Positions 24,740-27,201 of a stretch of 27,201 bases of DNA are shown one piece after another; position 1 is the first letter of the stretch, and each line of letters opens with the position of its first letter. A program made the position numbers and the translations under genes. This DNA comes from Anaerolineae bacterium (GTDB lineage: Bacteria > Chloroflexota > Anaerolineae > B4-G1 > SLSP01): assembly GCA_021107605.1 (NCBI GenBank), contig JAIOSN010000031.1, positions 1-27,201 of the forward strand, in the 5' to 3' direction. The notes under the pieces are model-generated. The model did not search any database, had not been told where the DNA came from, and saw nothing but the letters and a program-made list of their open reading frames with translations.

Positions 24740-25738
24740 ATGACCAAATTGTTAGAATCTGGAATAGTTTTGCGAGAACGTTACCAAATCGTCAGCCCGA
24801 TTGGGCAAGGCGGCATGGGAGCTGTTTACCGTGCCGCCGACTTGCTGCTACCTGGTCGCGTCTGTGCCTTGAAAGAAATTGCCCCTCGTGAAAATGAGTT
24901 ATCTGACGAGGCGCTCCGGCAACTGCAAACCCAGTTCCGGCGCGAAGCAAGAGTGCTAGCCCGTTTGGATCATCCCAACTTACCTAAGGTTTCCGACTAT
25001 TTTACAGCAAAGAGTCGCGAATATCTGGTAATGGATTTTGTTCCCGGCTATGATTTACGCGAGATCATTGAGCAGCAGAAAGAAAAAGGGATATTTCTAG
25101 AATACCAACGCGTTATGCGCTGGATTGAACAGTTATGTGACGCGCTTACTTACTTACACTCGCAAGCCCCCCCCATACTCCATCGAGATATCAAACCCTC
25201 CAATATCAAACTGACTCCCTCTGGATTCTTGAAACTCGTGGATTTTGGCTTAGTAAAATTACTCACTAGTGATAAAGCCCGAACTATCACAGTGGTGCAA
25301 GGAAGAGGCACAGCCGCCTACACGCCGCTAGAACAATATGGCAGTGATGATGAACATACCAACATTCAGAGCGATATCTACGCTCTGACAGCGACGCTCT
25401 ACCATCTGCTAACAGGAAGACCACCCGCAACAGCCCAAGAGCGCTTCCTTAATCCCAAGATCCTGGTGCTGCCAAGCAAGATCAACGCTGACATTCCGGC
25501 CCACGTTGAGCGAGTTATTCTACAAGCGCTCTCTCTGCATCCTGATGATCGTCCACCCGATGTTGAAACATTCCGCGCTCTGCTGCGGCAGGAACAAGCG
25601 ACCTCCTCCACTGACACGGTTGACACGGTGATGAATAATTCTCCCCGCCCTCATTGGAAGGACATGCTGCGGGCAAACATCCACCTGGTGATAGCTTCTG
25701 CCATCTTGATATTTTTGGCCATCCTGCTAACACCTTAG
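24740..25738 (+). CDS. Hanks-type Ser/Thr protein kinase with a single C-terminal membrane span
   Basis: A 332-residue kinase, the only plus-strand gene in the window. The glycine loop IGQGGMGAVYRA is at 21-32, catalytic K45 in VCALKE, the helix-C Glu in RREA (about 69), HRDIKPSN at 148-155 with catalytic D150, DFG at 168-170, and TAAYTPLEQYG in the activation region. All residues needed for activity are present. The kinase domain ends near 290. A short linker leads to one membrane span (about 312-330) with almost nothing outside, so it lacks a sensor domain such as PASTA and probably relies on a partner or on the membrane for input. It is divergently paired with an FHA/winged-helix regulator and convergent with the GH3-like gene. 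Confidence 0.95.
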   Translation: MTKLLESGIVLRERYQIVSPIGQGGMGAVYRAADLLLPGRVCALKEIAPRENELSDEALRQLQTQFRREARVLARLDHPNLPKVSDYFTAKSREYLVMDFVPGYDLREIIEQQKEKGIFLEYQRVMRWIEQLCDALTYLHSQAPPILHRDIKPSNIKLTPSGFLKLVDFGLVKLLTSDKARTITVVQGRGTAAYTPLEQYGSDDEHTNIQSDIYALTATLYHLLTGRPPATAQERFLNPKILVLPSKINADIPAHVERVILQALSLHPDDRPPDVETFRALLRQEQATSSTDTVDTVMNNSPRPHWKDMLRANIHLVIASAILIFLAILLTP

Positions 25739-25910
25739 TAAAATTTATGAGGGTGCATTTCAAATGAGTTGAGAGCTCTGTCCGGGTTGCGTGTTGCGTA
25801 AATCTTCTCCAAACGGAACACGCAATACGCAATACGCAACCAGAAATTCGCCCGATTGTTTTTTTGCGTTAATTCGCGCCATTCGCGGTTGATTTTGACT
25901 TGACCAACGG
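25739..25910. repeat. Repeat-rich gap between convergent genes
   Basis: It contains GGTTGCGTGTTGCGTA (25785-25800) and its inverted partner TACGCAATACGCAACC (25826-25841, 15 of 16 positions pairing, 25-nt loop). The right part is a heptamer tandem of AACACGC and AATACGC (25817-25840). A separate element, TTAATTCGCGCCATTCGCGG, lies at about 25869-25888. Both resemble short elements dispersed between genes of other bacteria (from memory). The hairpin could also end transcription from both sides, but no tight T-tract follows the stem. Confidence 0.65.
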
Positions 25911-27201
25911 TTAGAAATCCACCAACCGCCGCCAGAGCGGACGCGCATATTGATAGATCATCAATAGCGCGATAAGCAACAAATCACCAGACAATACAGT
26001 CACCCCGCCCATCAAAATCTCCTTGCTGGCCAGCCAATAAATCCCCCCTGGGAAGAGATATTCGCCGCCACTTACTACTAAAATGTATCCCAGTAAGCTG
26101 CCAATTCCTCCCCACAACCCTACCCGCAGGGCTACAACGTACTTCAGCTGCCGCGAAAGCGCACTGGCAAGTCCCAGCAAGCCGATACTCAGCCATCCTA
26201 ACAAACCCCAAACCAATAGGTAAGCACGACGTGGGACAGGCAAATATAATGGCGCCGGCAATCTAGGAAGTGGCTCTGGCATTAAGGTAGGTTCAGGCCC
26301 GGCAGCGGCTTCCAGCGTAGGCGTGGTAGAGATCATAATCACGGATTGCCCCACACGGATGGTGAGCTGTAGATGAAAGAAAGGTGCCACTAAACCTGAT
26401 CTCACAGTGATATCCAATTGCCCCACCCTATCTAGGGTGATCGGGATGAAAGCTGCGCCGTCTTCCGTCTCTGCCGAGATTATCTCGGTCCGATTCTCCT
26501 GTGGATAGGTAAGGATAAATTCAACCGCAGTACCATCGGGAACAGGTAGCCCATTATGATCTACAATGATACTAGTACGCAAGTAGATCACATCATCTTT
26601 GCGAATACCATGTTTTTCTTCCAGGGTCATCTCTTGCCCACCTTCCGTCACCACGGAGAGAGAGATTATCTGTTCTGCCGTGGGTCTGGTTTGCAACGCG
26701 AGATCGTAGTTCAATGCGGGGATGGAAAGAGGAGAATTCCCCCTAGCTGGCAGATCCCCAAAGAGTGCTCGCACCCCAGCCTGCACAAAAGCCTCACCAG
26801 GGCTGTAAAGCGCATAATAGAGGGACAATTTACTAACATCAGTGCTGTCCAAGCCATAAGGAGCACCAAAATTCAACACCACCAGCTCCCCAGTTAGTAA
26901 TTGTGCTTCCTGCTCTAAAAACTTTCCCAGAGCCGCAGCTTCGGGCGACTCCATGCTTAGATCGGTGACAGCAAAAATAATCCAGTGGGCCTCTCGCAAA
27001 GCGATGTGCAAAGCAGACAGCTCTTCCTCTACTTCATTTCCCGCCCCCACCGGCGCTACGAGCGGTCTCTCCAGAGCCACAAGTAACTCGTGAAAGGTGA
27101 ACTGTTGCACTGCTCCGGCCGCAACTTGATCTGTACCCTGCGCACCATAGAATAGCTGCAACGCCTGCCCTACACTATCCGCCGGCAGGGTAAGCCGCGC
27201 C
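25911..27201 (-). CDS. Probable glycoside hydrolase family 3 protein, C-terminal part, with Ig-like domain and membrane tail (5' end missing)
   Basis: The frame is open to the right edge with no supported start inside the window, so the N-terminal catalytic barrel would lie outside. The visible part (about 430 residues) starts with a region like the GH3 C-terminal domain: WIIFAVTD, ELVVLNFGAPYGLD, then YYALYSPGEAFVQAGVRALF and GDLPARGNSPLSIP, a pattern typical of NagZ-like beta-N-acetylhexosaminidases. Next comes an Ig-like or invasin-like module (DHNGLPVPDGTAVEFILTY, GAAFIPITLDRVGQLDI), a Pro-rich linker (PTLMPEPLPRLPAPLYLPVP), and about three membrane spans to the end. The membrane fusion is unusual for GH3 enzymes. 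The family call rests on these C-terminal motifs only. Confidence 0.7.
   Translation of the reverse strand, partial: ARLTLPADSVGQALQLFYGAQGTDQVAAGAVQQFTFHELLVALERPLVAPVGAGNEVEEELSALHIALREAHWIIFAVTDLSMESPEAAALGKFLEQEAQLLTGELVVLNFGAPYGLDSTDVSKLSLYYALYSPGEAFVQAGVRALFGDLPARGNSPLSIPALNYDLALQTRPTAEQIISLSVVTEGGQEMTLEEKHGIRKDDVIYLRTSIIVDHNGLPVPDGTAVEFILTYPQENRTEIISAETEDGAAFIPITLDRVGQLDITVRSGLVAPFFHLQLTIRVGQSVIMISTTPTLEAAAGPEPTLMPEPLPRLPAPLYLPVPRRAYLLVWGLLGWLSIGLLGLASALSRQLKYVVALRVGLWGGIGSLLGYILVVSGGEYLFPGGIYWLASKEILMGGVTVLSGDLLLIALLMIYQYARPLWRRLVDF

Noticed and set aside
25817..25840. CRISPR array
   Set aside because: The units are 7 bp, adjacent and without spacers, and there are no cas genes in the window.

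Overview
The window looks like a piece of a Chloroflexota chromosome (Anaerolineae/Caldilineae-like). This is inferred from protein style: large secreted proteins with Asp-box propellers and DNRLRE-like modules, a recurring YLPL motif, a GH3 enzyme fused to a membrane tail, an FHA/winged-helix regulator beside a Hanks-type kinase, and short dispersed repeats packed into the intergenic gaps. No rRNA, tRNA or phylogenetic marker is present, so the assignment is tentative. Every gene but one reads leftward on the minus strand.

Region 1 (about 12050 down to the left edge) looks like one long operon. In transcription order it holds an acyl carrier protein, an AMP-forming acyl ligase, a glutamine-dependent asparagine synthase-like amidotransferase, a PrmC/HemK-like methyltransferase, an NAD synthase-like PP-loop enzyme, a membrane-anchored SGNH protein, a family-3 membrane acyltransferase, a secreted Asp-box propeller protein, an ABC-2 permease, a Wzt-like ATPase and a polysaccharide pyruvyl transferase-family protein cut by the left edge. 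The first half suggests making a carrier-bound, amidated (perhaps N-methylated) acyl or aminoacyl group. The second half suggests decoration and ABC export of a surface glycan. The combination is the best candidate for an undescribed system here.

Region 2 (about 12410-23601) holds a second, larger propeller protein, a radical SAM protein translationally coupled to a family-2 glycosyltransferase, a hexapeptide acyltransferase and a roughly 1,500-residue secreted mosaic protein. Region 3 (24045-25738) is a divergent pair of an FHA/winged-helix regulator and a membrane-anchored Ser/Thr kinase, 38 bp apart. Region 4 (25911 to the right edge) is the C-terminal part of a probable GH3 protein with a multi-pass membrane tail.

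Two genes are interrupted by what looks like a single missing G: the ABC permease and the giant mosaic protein. In each case the lost C-terminus can be read in another frame just downstream. For the permease, that tail ends in a 4-nt stop/start overlap with the ATPase gene, which argues strongly that the tail is real. Gaps at 12049-12409, 23602-24044 and 25739-25910 carry palindromic or tandem intergenic repeats and some candidate promoters. I found no tRNA, rRNA, CRISPR array, insertion sequence or recognisable riboswitch.
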